A stretch of DNA of 57,955 nucleotides from Thermoanaerobaculia bacterium (GTDB taxonomy: Bacteria > Acidobacteriota > Thermoanaerobaculia > Multivoradales > JAHEKO01): positions 1-57,955 of the forward strand of contig CALZIK010000067.1 in NCBI GenBank assembly GCA_945787635.1. The letters run 5' to 3'. Below, one piece after another: positions 24,281 through 34,000 of this stretch. The notes under the pieces were generated by a model, which worked only from the letters and a program-made list of their open reading frames with translations, did no database searches and had not been told where the DNA came from. Position 1 is the first letter of the stretch, and every line of letters starts with the position of its first letter. A program made the position numbers and the translations under genes.

Positions 24281-25179
24281 TGGAAGGCCTCCTATCGCCT
24301 CCCGCGGTCGGCTTTGGATGCTCGCCTCTGCGCGGAGATCAGGTCCTCGATCTGGGCCAGGCGATCGAATGGGCACTCGAGCTCGGCTACCGCCTGTTCG
24401 ACACCGCGGAGGTCTACGGCAACGAGCGACAGCTCGGCCGCTGCATCCGGAGGTTCGCGGGGCTACGCCGTAACCAGGTCATCGTGATCAGCAAGGTGTG
24501 GCAAACGAACCACGCGTACGGCCACGTCATCGCCGCCTGCGAGGCCTCGCTGGGCCGGCTCGGCCTCGACCAACTGGACCTCTACCTCGTGCACTCGCCG
24601 GAGGCCTGGGGTCATACCGGGCCCCTCGGCGAGGTCTCGGAGATGTCTCTGTCCGAGCTCGAGTCCCGCGCGCTGCCTCGCGACGACCAGGGGGAGCCGA
24701 TGCGGATCGAGGTGCCGTTGGCCGAGACCTGGTCGGCCATGGAGACTCTGGTCCAGCGAGGGCTGGTTCGATCCATCGGAGTCTCCAACTTTCGTCAGGA
24801 GCACCTGGAAGAGTTGGCTCGAACGGCGAGCATTGCCCCGGCGGTTCATCAGATCGCGTGTCATCCGTATCGCCCCGCGAGGGCACTCAGCCGGTACTGC
24901 GAGCAGGAGAACATCGCTCTCATTGCGCACTCGCCGCTGTCAAGCCCGGGTCTCCTGGAGGACCCGGTCCTGCGACGGATCGCTCGCCGCGTGGGCAAAA
25001 GCGTCGCCCAGGTGCTGCTTCGCTGGTACCTGGAGCGCGGCATCCTTCCGGTGGTCTCGAGCGCCCAGCGACACCATCTCGCGGAGAATCTGGAGATTCT
25101 CGATTTCGGTCTGCACCCCGCGGACACCGAAGCCATCGGTGAGCTTGCAAGAGAAGCCGAAGACGCGACCGACGCCTGA
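24280..25179 (+). CDS. Aldo/keto reductase
   Basis: A 299-residue NAD(P)H-dependent oxidoreductase of the AKR family (TIM barrel). The catalytic tetrad is intact: D41 and Y46 in FDTAEVYGNE, K72 in VISKVW and H105 in LYLVHSPEAWG. The cofactor-side motif IGVSNFRQEHLEEL and the C-terminal QVLLRWYLERGILPVV are also standard. Within this operon it may reduce a keto-sugar or an aldehyde tailoring intermediate (inference). The ATG was chosen because it overlaps the upstream stop (TGATG). It is the last gene of the 16979-25179 operon. Confidence 0.85.
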   Translation: MEGLLSPPAVGFGCSPLRGDQVLDLGQAIEWALELGYRLFDTAEVYGNERQLGRCIRRFAGLRRNQVIVISKVWQTNHAYGHVIAACEASLGRLGLDQLDLYLVHSPEAWGHTGPLGEVSEMSLSELESRALPRDDQGEPMRIEVPLAETWSAMETLVQRGLVRSIGVSNFRQEHLEELARTASIAPAVHQIACHPYRPARALSRYCEQENIALIAHSPLSSPGLLEDPVLRRIARRVGKSVAQVLLRWYLERGILPVVSSAQRHHLAENLEILDFGLHPADTEAIGELAREAEDATDA

Positions 25180-25475
25180 GAATAGCCTGTCTGATTCGCG
25201 AGCCTCTCTGATAGGTTCCTTGAAACGTTCTTAGCGAGACCTCTGGAATAGAGGTCGCTCTCGGAGGGGGTTCCGGGTTCCAAATAATGGATGGCCAGCT
25301 TGCAATGTAGACGCAATGCTCGGGGCCCTACCAGGTGGGCGTCGGCGATCTCGATCCCCTGCTCCCATTCGGTCGGTATACAGGCACTTCCTTTGCGGAC
25401 GGCCCTGCAGGACGACGACATGGGTATCGGTCCGGTACCGTAGTCTCGACGCATCGGGTCGAGCCGCAGGGAGGT
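25180..25475. other. 296-bp intergenic region with hairpins, no gene seen
   Basis: The region lies between convergent operons. It holds a GACCTCT/AGAGGTC hairpin (25238-25256, loop GGAAT) after the AKR gene and a run of three hairpins toward the minus-strand gene (see the 25423-25494 repeat). None is followed by a T-run. Short frames here have no ribosome binding site or recognisable product. Confidence 0.5.
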
Positions 25476-25494
25476 TCACGGCTTTCCCTGCGGC
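25423..25494. repeat. Three consecutive inverted repeats at the end of the minus-strand operon
   Basis: GGTATCG/CGGTACC (25423-25439, one G-T pair, 3-nt loop), CTCGAC/GTCGAG (25445-25463, 7-nt loop) and GCCGCAGGGA/TCCCTGCGGC (25463-25494, 10-bp stem, 12-nt loop). The last spans the stop codon of the 25476-27296 gene. They may form a terminator or transcript-stabilising end, although no T-tract follows. Confidence 0.5.
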
Positions 25495-27296
25495 CCGGGG
25501 CATTCGACTTCATGCAGCCGGCCGACTGCAGCGAGCCGGCCGTCTGGTTCCCGCTCCTCGACCCAAGCGTACACTCCGCCCGCATAGAGGCGTTTCATCG
25601 AGCAGACGATCTCTGCCGGTGGGTAGACCTCAGTCCATCCGTCGCCGGCGGGCTCTGCGATCACCGAAAAGGCACTCGAGTTGCCGCGAGTGACAAGCAC
25701 CAGACGGCGGTCTCTCACCGGACGACCCTCAAACCGCAAACCGGTTCGAGAGGAGGTGGGGCGTGACTCGAGCCGCGCCACTGCAGGCGGCGGCCTAAGC
25801 AGTTTCTCCATCCTCGCGGTTTCCGGATTCCATCGGCGCACAACGCCTAGGTCCTCTCGCTCGAGTACGGGAAAAAGCGCTGCATCGGGTAGCTCCAGCA
25901 GGGGATAAACGATGACTCCCTTGTCGGAGAACGGAGGTTCCAACGCGTCGCTCAAACCCCAATGAAAGATCTGCGCGACAGGCGTACCCTCTCGACCGAC
26001 GACGAACGCCGGATGGCCCACGACAAAGACGCGCTCGACACCCTCCGTCCCCAGGTCGGCGAGGCTTCGCTGAACCCCCTCTGCGGTCACACCCGCCTGC
26101 CGTTGGAGCTCGAGGTACTGGTCAAGCAGGAACGAGTGCCGAACGCCCACGGCCGCGACAAGAAGGAGAACGATCGCTTCCGAACGAATCGTGACCCTCA
26201 TCGCCGAGAATGCGTTCGCCGCGATTCGGGCGGCAGTCACTATCAGCAAACCGAGTCCGATCGACGTCAGGTACCAGTACCGGCCGTTGCCCGGCACGAC
26301 CTCGATGAAGGCGAAGGGCGCCCAGGTTACGAGGATCCAGACCACACCGAAGATCCAGACGTATGGGCCGCCTGGTGCATGGCGGCCGCCCCCTTTCGCG
26401 ACGAGACTCCACAGGCATCCGAGCAGCAGCACGACAGCGACGCCGGCACCTAGCGGCTCGGTCTGAGCGAGGGTGTAGGCTGGAACCACGAGGTGGGCCA
26501 GACCGCGCAGTACGTCTCGACCGACGGCCAGGGGATCGCCTCCGAGCAGGCGTTCCTGGATGCCCAGATAGCCCCCCAGGATCTCCCCGAGAGCCGCATA
26601 CCTCAACAGGAAATAGGCGAGAAGCATGCCCAGAAAGGGAACGAGCCGCCGGCTCAGGTGCCATAGAGACCGGCCTGTGCGAGACAGTAGGAGCTCCCGC
26701 GCGAGGAGAAGCGCCGGCAACACGGCGGCCTGCTCATAACAGCCAAGAGCGAGGGCGAACGAGACCAAAGGAGCAACGACTCCCACCACCGTCTCCGACT
26801 CACGCCACCGCTCATAGAGAAAGAAGGAGGTCAGGACCAAGGTGGCACTGACCAGTAACGGGAAGGCAGCGACAAACAGGACCGTATTGAGATGGAGCGG
26901 AAACAACGCGAAGACCAGGGCGACTCCGAAGGCCGAAATGTGCCTTTCGGTCCAACGAGCCGCCAGGCGATACACAAGAAACGCGTTCAGAAGGTGAAGC
27001 GCCAGCTGAAACGCGCGATACCCGAACGGCCCGACGCCCCAAAGGGAGTACTGAACATGAAACAGTGGCTGTGCCAGGGGTCGGTAGAAGTGGACGAACG
27101 TCACGCCCATCAGAGGTCCGCTAGCGTTTTCTCGCAGCGACTCGGAAAAAGGCTTCTGGGCCGCCTCGCGCAGGTGCAAGAAGTCCTCGCTGACGAAGGA
27201 CCCCGCCAGATTCCGTCCGTACAGGGCGACGCAGAGAACGACGAGGATCAGGAAGGGGAGTGCTGGGTGCCGTGCCCAGGCGCGCGGGTCCGGCAT
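25476..27296 (-). CDS. Multispanning membrane glycosyltransferase-like protein (PMT/ArnT style)
   Basis: A 606-residue protein with about ten membrane segments in its first 390 residues and a soluble C-terminal domain. The first extracytoplasmic loop holds the acidic motif SEDF (E37, D38), placed as in GT-C glycosyltransferases, and FYRPLAQPLFHVQYSLWG resembles Tmtc/PMT-type loops. GT-C enzymes transfer sugars from polyprenyl-phosphate donors outside the cytoplasm. The C-terminal part (about 410-606) is not recognised. It starts 5 nt after the SGNH hydrolase gene, so the two are one operon, perhaps building and acylating/deacylating one glycan (inference). Confidence 0.65.
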   Translation of the reverse strand: MPDPRAWARHPALPFLILVVLCVALYGRNLAGSFVSEDFLHLREAAQKPFSESLRENASGPLMGVTFVHFYRPLAQPLFHVQYSLWGVGPFGYRAFQLALHLLNAFLVYRLAARWTERHISAFGVALVFALFPLHLNTVLFVAAFPLLVSATLVLTSFFLYERWRESETVVGVVAPLVSFALALGCYEQAAVLPALLLARELLLSRTGRSLWHLSRRLVPFLGMLLAYFLLRYAALGEILGGYLGIQERLLGGDPLAVGRDVLRGLAHLVVPAYTLAQTEPLGAGVAVVLLLGCLWSLVAKGGGRHAPGGPYVWIFGVVWILVTWAPFAFIEVVPGNGRYWYLTSIGLGLLIVTAARIAANAFSAMRVTIRSEAIVLLLVAAVGVRHSFLLDQYLELQRQAGVTAEGVQRSLADLGTEGVERVFVVGHPAFVVGREGTPVAQIFHWGLSDALEPPFSDKGVIVYPLLELPDAALFPVLEREDLGVVRRWNPETARMEKLLRPPPAVARLESRPTSSRTGLRFEGRPVRDRRLVLVTRGNSSAFSVIAEPAGDGWTEVYPPAEIVCSMKRLYAGGVYAWVEEREPDGRLAAVGRLHEVECPGPQGKP

Positions 27297-27301
27297 CTCG
27301 T

Positions 27302-28426
27302 TCAGGCGCCGTGCTTGGCCCGGAGCCGCTCGACGAACCGACGTTCGAGATCTGAGGGCTCGAATGTCATCCGCTCCCGTCCCGGCATTCGCTTGCCGAA
27401 CCAGAAGCCTCGGGTGCGCAGGTCTCGGGAGAAGATGTTCTGTTCGAACGAAAAGAGGCCGTATAGGTCATTGAAGGAGACCTGCAGGACGACGATGTCG
27501 GGTTCCGCGTACTGCGCCCGCTCGATGAACATCTCTGTCTCCTGGGTGATCGTGGTGCCGGGCACTCCGGCATTGATGATCTCCCGATCCTCGAGCAGCG
27601 CGGCTAGAAAATACGGGTAGGTCGCCACGTCATGGGCGTTGTAGCCGAAGGTGTAGGAATCGCCCAGCAGCAGGATCCGCTGGCGTTCGCCACGCGGCCC
27701 GACCTCGACCGGCATCCTCAACCCCTGTTCGTTGACGGTCACTTTGAACGGCAAGTTCACGTCCTGCCAGATTCGCCGTGTCCCCGGGGGTAGGTCCCCG
27801 AGCAGCACCGGGCGCTCGTTGAACCGGTGTCGCGACCGGTACACGCCCCGACTCGCAAGCTCTGCGCCGACCGCCGCCGCAAAAACTCGGTTGCCGAAGC
27901 GGCTGAGGTGGGGATCCTCCGGTGCAAGTGCAACTTCTTCGAGCGCATGCTCGTTCAAGAGCGGCCCCATATCGAGGTAGCCGGCGCCGCTGGCCTCGGC
28001 CAGGCCGCGGAAAAACGTCGAATCGACCTCCGCCAACAGGGAGGCGAGCGGATGGACGACGGTGGGCGGAATGTAGACCACCAAAAAGTCCGCCTCTATT
28101 CTCCGGACATGATCGGCGAGGACCAGGAAACTCTCTCGATACCGGCTCTGGAACTCGGCGAGCAGTTTCTCACCGTCTTCGGTGTAGAGCGACTCGAAGA
28201 TCTTCACGTTCGGAGGCAGCCCCAGCTTGTTCACCGACTCAGGGTCGAACCGGAGCGCCAAAGCTTGCCTGATGTCGTTCGCCGCGGCCTGAATGCCGAG
28301 AGGCTCCGGTCGTACGTCGCGGAAATAGTAGTGGAGGCTCACGATCTCCAACGCCACCAGCAAGGCGAGAGCCGGAATCGACCCGAGTGCGAGCTTCCGC
28401 GTGAGGCGGCCTACCGAGCCGGACAC
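27302..28426 (-). CDS. Membrane-anchored SGNH hydrolase with permuted motif order
   Basis: A 374-residue protein with one N-terminal membrane anchor (about 15-35) and a periplasmic SGNH/GDSL region. Block I (GDSYTFGYN, S257), block II (GVPGTT, G290) and block III (SFND, N319) lie in the C-terminal half. The DxH block expected after them, D171-P-H173 followed by LSRFGN, lies before them, preceded by a YIPPT strand (about 118-122) that also usually comes late. The order therefore looks circularly permuted. SGNH proteins of this type hydrolyse or transfer acyl groups on glycans. Start GTG 28426. The GT-C-like gene follows at 5 nt. Confidence 0.7.
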   Translation of the reverse strand: MSGSVGRLTRKLALGSIPALALLVALEIVSLHYYFRDVRPEPLGIQAAANDIRQALALRFDPESVNKLGLPPNVKIFESLYTEDGEKLLAEFQSRYRESFLVLADHVRRIEADFLVVYIPPTVVHPLASLLAEVDSTFFRGLAEASGAGYLDMGPLLNEHALEEVALAPEDPHLSRFGNRVFAAAVGAELASRGVYRSRHRFNERPVLLGDLPPGTRRIWQDVNLPFKVTVNEQGLRMPVEVGPRGERQRILLLGDSYTFGYNAHDVATYPYFLAALLEDREIINAGVPGTTITQETEMFIERAQYAEPDIVVLQVSFNDLYGLFSFEQNIFSRDLRTRGFWFGKRMPGRERMTFEPSDLERRFVERLRAKHGA

Positions 28427-28637
28427 GAAGAAAAGCTCATCGTGCTGCGTTCACCTGAGCCCGGTCCGATGAACCGGCAGCACTGGGTTCGAGTTTTCGG
28501 CATTGCATCTCGTGCGTGCGGCCTTTGCATCCTACCTTCTCGCGGTGAGCGAGAAGGCGATCTCGAGCGTCACGAGACCAGTCTAGCGAGTCCTGGATAG
28601 CGAACAGGCGCGCGACGGACGCCCGCTCGCCGGCCCC

Positions 28638-30407
28638 TCAGAAGCTCCAGAAGCGAGGGATGAAGATCACCGAGAGGATCCAGAAGAGGATGCTCAGGGG
28701 CACGCCGGTGCGCAGGAAATCCGTGTACTTGTAGCCGCCCGGGTTGTAGATCATCGTGTTGGTCTGGTAACCGACCGGCGTGGAGAAGCCCGTCGAGGCG
28801 GCGAAGGTGATCGCCATCAGGAGCGGTCGCGGGCTGATCCCGATCTGCTCCGCGGTCGAGATCGCGATCGGCGCGAGCAGCACCGCCGCGGCGTTGTTGC
28901 TCATGGTGTCGGTCATCACCGAGGTCATGAGGTAGACGACCGCGAGCGCCGCGACCGGACCCAGGCCGCCGACCATGTCGACAGCGTTTCCGGCGATGAG
29001 GCCGGCGGCGCCGCTCTTCTGCATGGCGATGCCCAGCGGCAGGATCCCGGCCAGGAGGAAGATCACCTGCCAGTTGATCGCGTGGTAGGCCTCGTCCAGG
29101 CGCAGGCAGCGCGTCAGAACCATGGCCAGGCAGCCGAGCAGCGCGGTCACCAGAATCGGGAGCACGTTGAAAGCCGCCAGCCCCACGACCGCGGCGAGGA
29201 TCCCGATCACCAGCGGGGCCTTGTGCCGCAGAACGGCCCCTTCCGCGACCTCGTCGAGCACGATGAAGTTCTCGTCGTTGCGAAGGGACTTGATGTCCTT
29301 CTCGTGAGCTTGAATCAGGAGCGCGTCACCGAGGCCCAGCCTGACCGTGTTCAGCTTGTCGCGGATGGTTTCGCCGCGCCGCTGGATCGCCAGCACCAGC
29401 GCCTTGTACCGGTTGCGAAAGTCGATTTCCTTGAGGGTCTGGCCGATGAGCTCCGATTCCGGCGCGATCAAAGCCTGCACCACTCGCACGTCTTCGCTCT
29501 GAAGCGTCTCGTCGCGCAGCTTGAACTCGACGTTGAGCTCGAGCTTCGCCGAGTCGCGCAAGCGCATCAGCTCTCGAACCCTGCCGCGAACCAGCAGCAC
29601 GTCGCCGGGCTCGAGCACCTGGCGAAGCGGTGCGTACACGGCCTTGGCCACGTGCAGCAGGCGCAGAACGGTGACGTCGTGCTCCTCGCCGAGGCGGCTC
29701 TCCTCGACCGACTTGCCGATCAACGATGAGGTCGCCCCGACCCGCAGCTCGGTGATGTACTCGCCGAGCTGGTAGGTCACGGCGAGCTCCTGCGCCTTGC
29801 GCTCGGGAAGCAGCCAGCGGCCGAAGAGAAGAAAGAACAGAACGCCCGCGGTGAACAGGATCAGGCCCAGCCGGCTGAACTCGAACATGCTGAACGCGCC
29901 GTAGCCGGCCTGGGCCGAGATCGAGCTGACCAGCAGATTGGTGGAGGTGCCGATCAGCGTGCAGACGCCTCCGAACTGCGAAGCGTAGGAAAGCGGGATC
30001 AGCAGTCTCGAAGCCGCGATCTTGCGCCGGGTCGCAACGATCATCACCAGCGGGATGAACACCGCGACGGCCGCCGTGTTGTTGATGAACGCCGACATGA
30101 CACCGATGGTGCCCATGATCACGACCAGGGCGGTGAAATAGCTCCGACCGAAGCGCACCATGAGCCGGCCGATGACCGCCGTCGCGCCGGTCTTCTGCAG
30201 ACCCGCGCTGAGAACGAACATCGCGCCGACGGTAACCGTGGCCGGATTGCTGAACCCCGAGATTCCCTCTTCGGGCGTGACGAGGCCGAGGGCGAGCAAG
30301 ACGCCGAGGACCAGCAGGGCGACGAAGTCGATCGGGTACTTCTCGGAAACGAAGAGCGCGACCGCGCCCACGAGAATCGCCAACACAATGATCGCGTCTA
30401 CCGGCAT
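28638..30407 (-). CDS. SLC13/DASS-family anion transporter with two RCK_C domains
   Basis: A 589-residue inner-membrane transporter. Two membrane halves each carry the re-entrant SNT-type hairpin of the divalent anion:Na+ symporter family (INNTAAVAVFIP about residue 108; MSNNAAAVLLAP about 500). Between them are two TrkA-C/RCK_C domains (about 205-290 and 295-375), a common build for sulfate or dicarboxylate carriers of this group. The substrate (sulfate, dicarboxylate, other) is not decidable by eye. The ATG at 30407 has no ribosome binding site but TAGACT stands 6 nt upstream. It diverges from a small membrane protein gene. Confidence 0.85.
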   Translation of the reverse strand: MPVDAIIVLAILVGAVALFVSEKYPIDFVALLVLGVLLALGLVTPEEGISGFSNPATVTVGAMFVLSAGLQKTGATAVIGRLMVRFGRSYFTALVVIMGTIGVMSAFINNTAAVAVFIPLVMIVATRRKIAASRLLIPLSYASQFGGVCTLIGTSTNLLVSSISAQAGYGAFSMFEFSRLGLILFTAGVLFFLLFGRWLLPERKAQELAVTYQLGEYITELRVGATSSLIGKSVEESRLGEEHDVTVLRLLHVAKAVYAPLRQVLEPGDVLLVRGRVRELMRLRDSAKLELNVEFKLRDETLQSEDVRVVQALIAPESELIGQTLKEIDFRNRYKALVLAIQRRGETIRDKLNTVRLGLGDALLIQAHEKDIKSLRNDENFIVLDEVAEGAVLRHKAPLVIGILAAVVGLAAFNVLPILVTALLGCLAMVLTRCLRLDEAYHAINWQVIFLLAGILPLGIAMQKSGAAGLIAGNAVDMVGGLGPVAALAVVYLMTSVMTDTMSNNAAAVLLAPIAISTAEQIGISPRPLLMAITFAASTGFSTPVGYQTNTMIYNPGGYKYTDFLRTGVPLSILFWILSVIFIPRFWSF

Positions 30408-30413
30408 GCGCGG

Positions 30414-30419
30414 AGTCTA
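30414..30419 (-). promoter_or_regulatory. -10-like TAGACT, leaderless start of the SLC13 gene
   Basis: TAGACT ends 6 nt before the ATG at 30407. The same hexamer stands 7 nt before the GTG at 53019. Confidence 0.45.
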
Positions 30420-30453
30420 CTCGGAGTTGGGCAGGTTGTACCATTGGGGCCTC

Positions 30454-30867
30454 ATGGAAGCGAAGAAGGCGGAACGGGTGCTCATCTGGCTCTTGCGGGC
30501 GCTGGGCGTTCTGACCCTGTCGGCCCTGATTCCGATGGTCGTGCCGACCGACTGGTTGGCTGCGGCCAACGACAGCCTGGGGCTGGAGCCGTTGCATCGC
30601 TCGCCTCTGACGGAGTACCTGACGCGGTCCCTGTGCGCGGTCTACGCTTTGTTCGGCGCCCTGACCCTGTTCGTCTCCCGCGACGTGCGCCGGTATGCGG
30701 CCTTCGTGGCCTTCGCCGGCAAGCTGACGGTGCTGCTCGGGATCTTCCTCTTCGTCCTCGACCTGTGGGCGGGGATGCCGGCGAGTTGGACCTGGGGCGA
30801 GGGTCCGCCGACCCTGGTGGTCGGCGTGGTGCTCTACCGGTTGGCTCGCCGAGTCGAGTCGGGCTAG
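30454..30867 (+). CDS. Small membrane protein of unknown function
   Basis: A 137-residue protein with four predicted membrane segments (about 10-30, 53-72, 80-101, 108-130) and little soluble sequence. I do not recognise a family. The ATG at 30454 gives a compact membrane protein; TACCAT lies 9 nt before it and GGGG lies 4 nt before it, so initiation could be either near-leaderless or weakly Shine-Dalgarno driven. It diverges from the SLC13 transporter with 46 nt between start codons, so the two may share regulation, but a functional link is not shown. Confidence 0.6.
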   Translation: MEAKKAERVLIWLLRALGVLTLSALIPMVVPTDWLAAANDSLGLEPLHRSPLTEYLTRSLCAVYALFGALTLFVSRDVRRYAAFVAFAGKLTVLLGIFLFVLDLWAGMPASWTWGEGPPTLVVGVVLYRLARRVESG

Positions 30868-30911
30868 AAAGCCGGCGACCGGCACCGGAACTTCCGTGCG
30901 GGGGCACCGCC

Positions 30912-30940
30912 TTGTCAAGCTCTCGTAATCTTGGTAGTAG
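30912..30940 (+). promoter_or_regulatory. Candidate promoter of the 1053-residue protein gene
   Basis: TTGTCA (30912-30917), a spacer of exactly 17 nt, TAGTAG (30935-30940). The -35 is good and the -10 poor. The leader to the ATG at 31023 would be about 75 nt. Confidence 0.35.
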
Positions 30941-31022
30941 TTCTGTGTCAGAGCGTGGTGCTGAGGTCCGGCCGGAGAACCAGCCAGATCTTCCATGAGG
31001 AGCAAGGAACAGGAGGTTCGGG

Positions 31023-34000
31023 ATGGCTCGAGATTTGGTGCTGAAGAAGAACAAGGCCTTTCCAGGGTCGGCCAGCCTGGGAGTCGTGGCCGAGGCGTCC
31101 GGGAGCCCGGCCCTGGCGCTCGCCCTGGCCGAGGACACGCGGTTTCCATCCGGTACCACCCAGTTGGGCAAGGTCAACTTGAGCGGAGAGACGAGCCAGG
31201 ACATCGTTTTCGGAAAGGGCGCCGGCAAGGTCACGTTCGGCGCCAAGGCCGGCGCCTTCGCGTCGATCGGCGTATTCCCCAAAGGCGCGAGCGTCCTCGC
31301 CGCGCTCGAGCTCGATTCGAACCTCGGAACCGTCACCCTGGACGACGTTCCCGACACTCACTTCCTGGTCCTGCGGACCGGCTATACCAGCGGCGCCTCG
31401 GCCGCCGGATCCATAGCGTTGGGGGCCGGCGTGGCGCCGACCTTCGACGCCAGCGTCGAGCGAAACGGCGCCTTCGCCGTGGTGCGCCGGCTGCCCAAGT
31501 CCACCGGGGCGCGCACCGCGATTCAGTCCACGCTCGACAGCTGGACGTTGCCGAGGCGGGTCACGACGGCGACCGACCTCGAACCGGGCTCTTGGATCGT
31601 GGCCGAAGTGGACGGCTCGGTCGGGGTCAAGCTCGGAGCGACGTACGGCTATGACTTCAACTGGGTGCGCAAAGCCCAGCTCGGGGGCTTGAGCGGCGAC
31701 ATCGGACTGCGAATCCAGCTCGGCGTCTCGATGGCCCTCGGCTTCAGCGCGAGCGGCAAGTACGCGGTGGTCATGAGCCGCGACTCGGATGACGCCAGCC
31801 AGAAGAGGCTGCGGCTGCGCCTGTTCAAGCTCGAGAGCCAGGGCTGGGACTTCGCCCTCAACGGCGGCGCCACGGTGACCGGCGACACCGGGAAGTTCCT
31901 GCCAGGGCAATTCGACCAGTTCATCGCCGCGGTCTTCGGTCTCGACCCGGCCCAGCTCATGGCCGACCTCGCGAACCTCGAGAAGTGGACGAATCCGCAA
32001 ACGCCCCTGCCCGATCTGCTCGCCGACATCGGCACCGACGGCATGTTCGAATTGCTGAGCGACCTCACCGGGGTGGATGCCGAGGCCAAATTCGATCAGG
32101 CGCGCTCGCAGGTCCTCGGGCTCCTGGATAAGTGGAACAAGCTCGATCACGAGGTCGCGACCAAGCTGTGGTCGTTCGTCGGAGCCGAGGGCGGCGCCGA
32201 CCTCGCGCGGGTGCGCGACTTCGCGCAGCAGGTCGCCGGCTTCGACACCGAGTCCCTCAGGACTCTCCTGACCGCCCGGTTCGCCGAGGTCCGGTTCCTG
32301 GCGACCCCGGAGGGCCAGTGGCTCGAGTCGGCGGTCGGGAATCGGCTCTTGAGCCTCCTGACCGTGCAAAAGGACGTGCAATCCCTCCAGGTCGTGGCGA
32401 GAAAGACCCTCGCAGTGCTTGACGGCAGCAAACTCGAGGCGACGCTGACCCGTCTTCATCAACGAATCGGAGACAAGCTCGGGATCGACAAGATTGAGAA
32501 GGCGGCGGACCAGAACAGTTTCGACAGCCTCGACGCCTGGCTCAAGGCGAAGGTCTCCGGCTTTCTCGGATCCAAAGTGGACTTCGACAAGCTGCAGGAG
32601 GTTCGCCAGACCATCGACCTTCTGCTCGAAAAGCGGCAGAGCTTCTACGACAAGGCGGTCGCGGCGCTAAACAAGAGCTACCAGTTCAGCTTCGCCGCGG
32701 CGTATCAGAGAAACACGGCGAAGTCGGCGCTGCTCGATGTGGTCTTCGACTTCGGCAATGGCGATTTCTCGAAAGAGCTGAAAGACGCCGTGGACGGCAA
32801 GTTCGACCGGCTCCTGGTCGAGAGCGTGGACGGCGTCACCCTGAACGTCGCGACCCTCACCCACGAGATCAACCGGCAGGCGAAGGTATCCGTGGACCTG
32901 CCGTTCTTCAAGAAGGACGTCACTGAGATCAACAAGTCGCTGGCCAAGGTCAGCGCGGCCGAGGACGATGGCAGGATTCTGATGTACGATCTCGACGCTT
33001 CGGACGTGGTGACCGAAGCCGTGGACGCCAAGAACCTGCGCAACAGCCGCCTCGCGATCGGCGGTGTGGTGTCGAGCAGGGTGGGGGAGCTGAGGCAGTA
33101 CTCGGCCGACGGGCTGACCTACGACTATTCGTTCCGGCAGGCCACCGAGGGCCTGAGGAGCCGGGCGCTCGAGTTCCAGCTCGAGCCCTACGTCGGAGCC
33201 TACTTTCCCGATCATTTCTCGCCCGATGCTTCCTTCGCGACCTGGCTGGCCAACATCGACCGGACGATCGACAGCGTCGAGCACAACGGGGCCGGCGTTT
33301 TCGGCAACACGCTGATCTCTCTCGACGTGAGCCTGCCCTCGGAAGTCACCGCCGCCTGGCTGAAGGCTCCGACGTCGGCCAAGGACGAGGCCTACGCCCA
33401 GATGTCGCGCAATCTCCAGGCGGCGCTCAAGCGAACGCTGGTCTATCACCAGTTTCGCGACGCCGCGAAGTTCAAGAGCGTGCAGGTGGCCCAGACCCTG
33501 CTGGCCTACGCGGCGATTCCGCCCTCGACCTCAGTCGCGGTCACTGCGAGCTCGCTCACCTTCGACACCAACAAGGACATCTACTGGGACTGGAAGAGCA
33601 AGACGGTGCGGCGGGCGATGCTCGAGAACAGCGCGTCGTCGGCGAATCTCGGCCGGAGCCTCGGCGACGTCCACCGGCGGCTCCAGGCCGAACCGGGTCT
33701 CAAGTCCGGCACGATCGACCGCTACGACCCGGCCAAGGAGGTGAACTTGAAGAGCATCGTCGAGGCCGCGATGCAGTCGAAGCAGTTCGAGTCCCTCCTG
33801 TTTGTCGAAAGCCAAATGGTTCGCTCGGCGCTCGCCGCGGGGCTGGCGATGGCGGAGTTCGCGGCGAAGATCGATCGAAAGCCGTCGGAGGCGGTCACGG
33901 CGCTCGCGAAGTTCGGCTCCCAGGTGACCCAAGCCTTCAACAAACGCCTCGGCGGGGTCTACGACCGCGGCGCCCTCCGGCCGCTGGGCTCGCAGCTCTA

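Noticed and set aside
29326-32462. Minus-strand frames of 607 and 504 codons near 30-32 kb
   Set aside because: They overlap the SLC13 transporter in another frame and the strong-RBS gene at 31023; composition is that of antisense reading.
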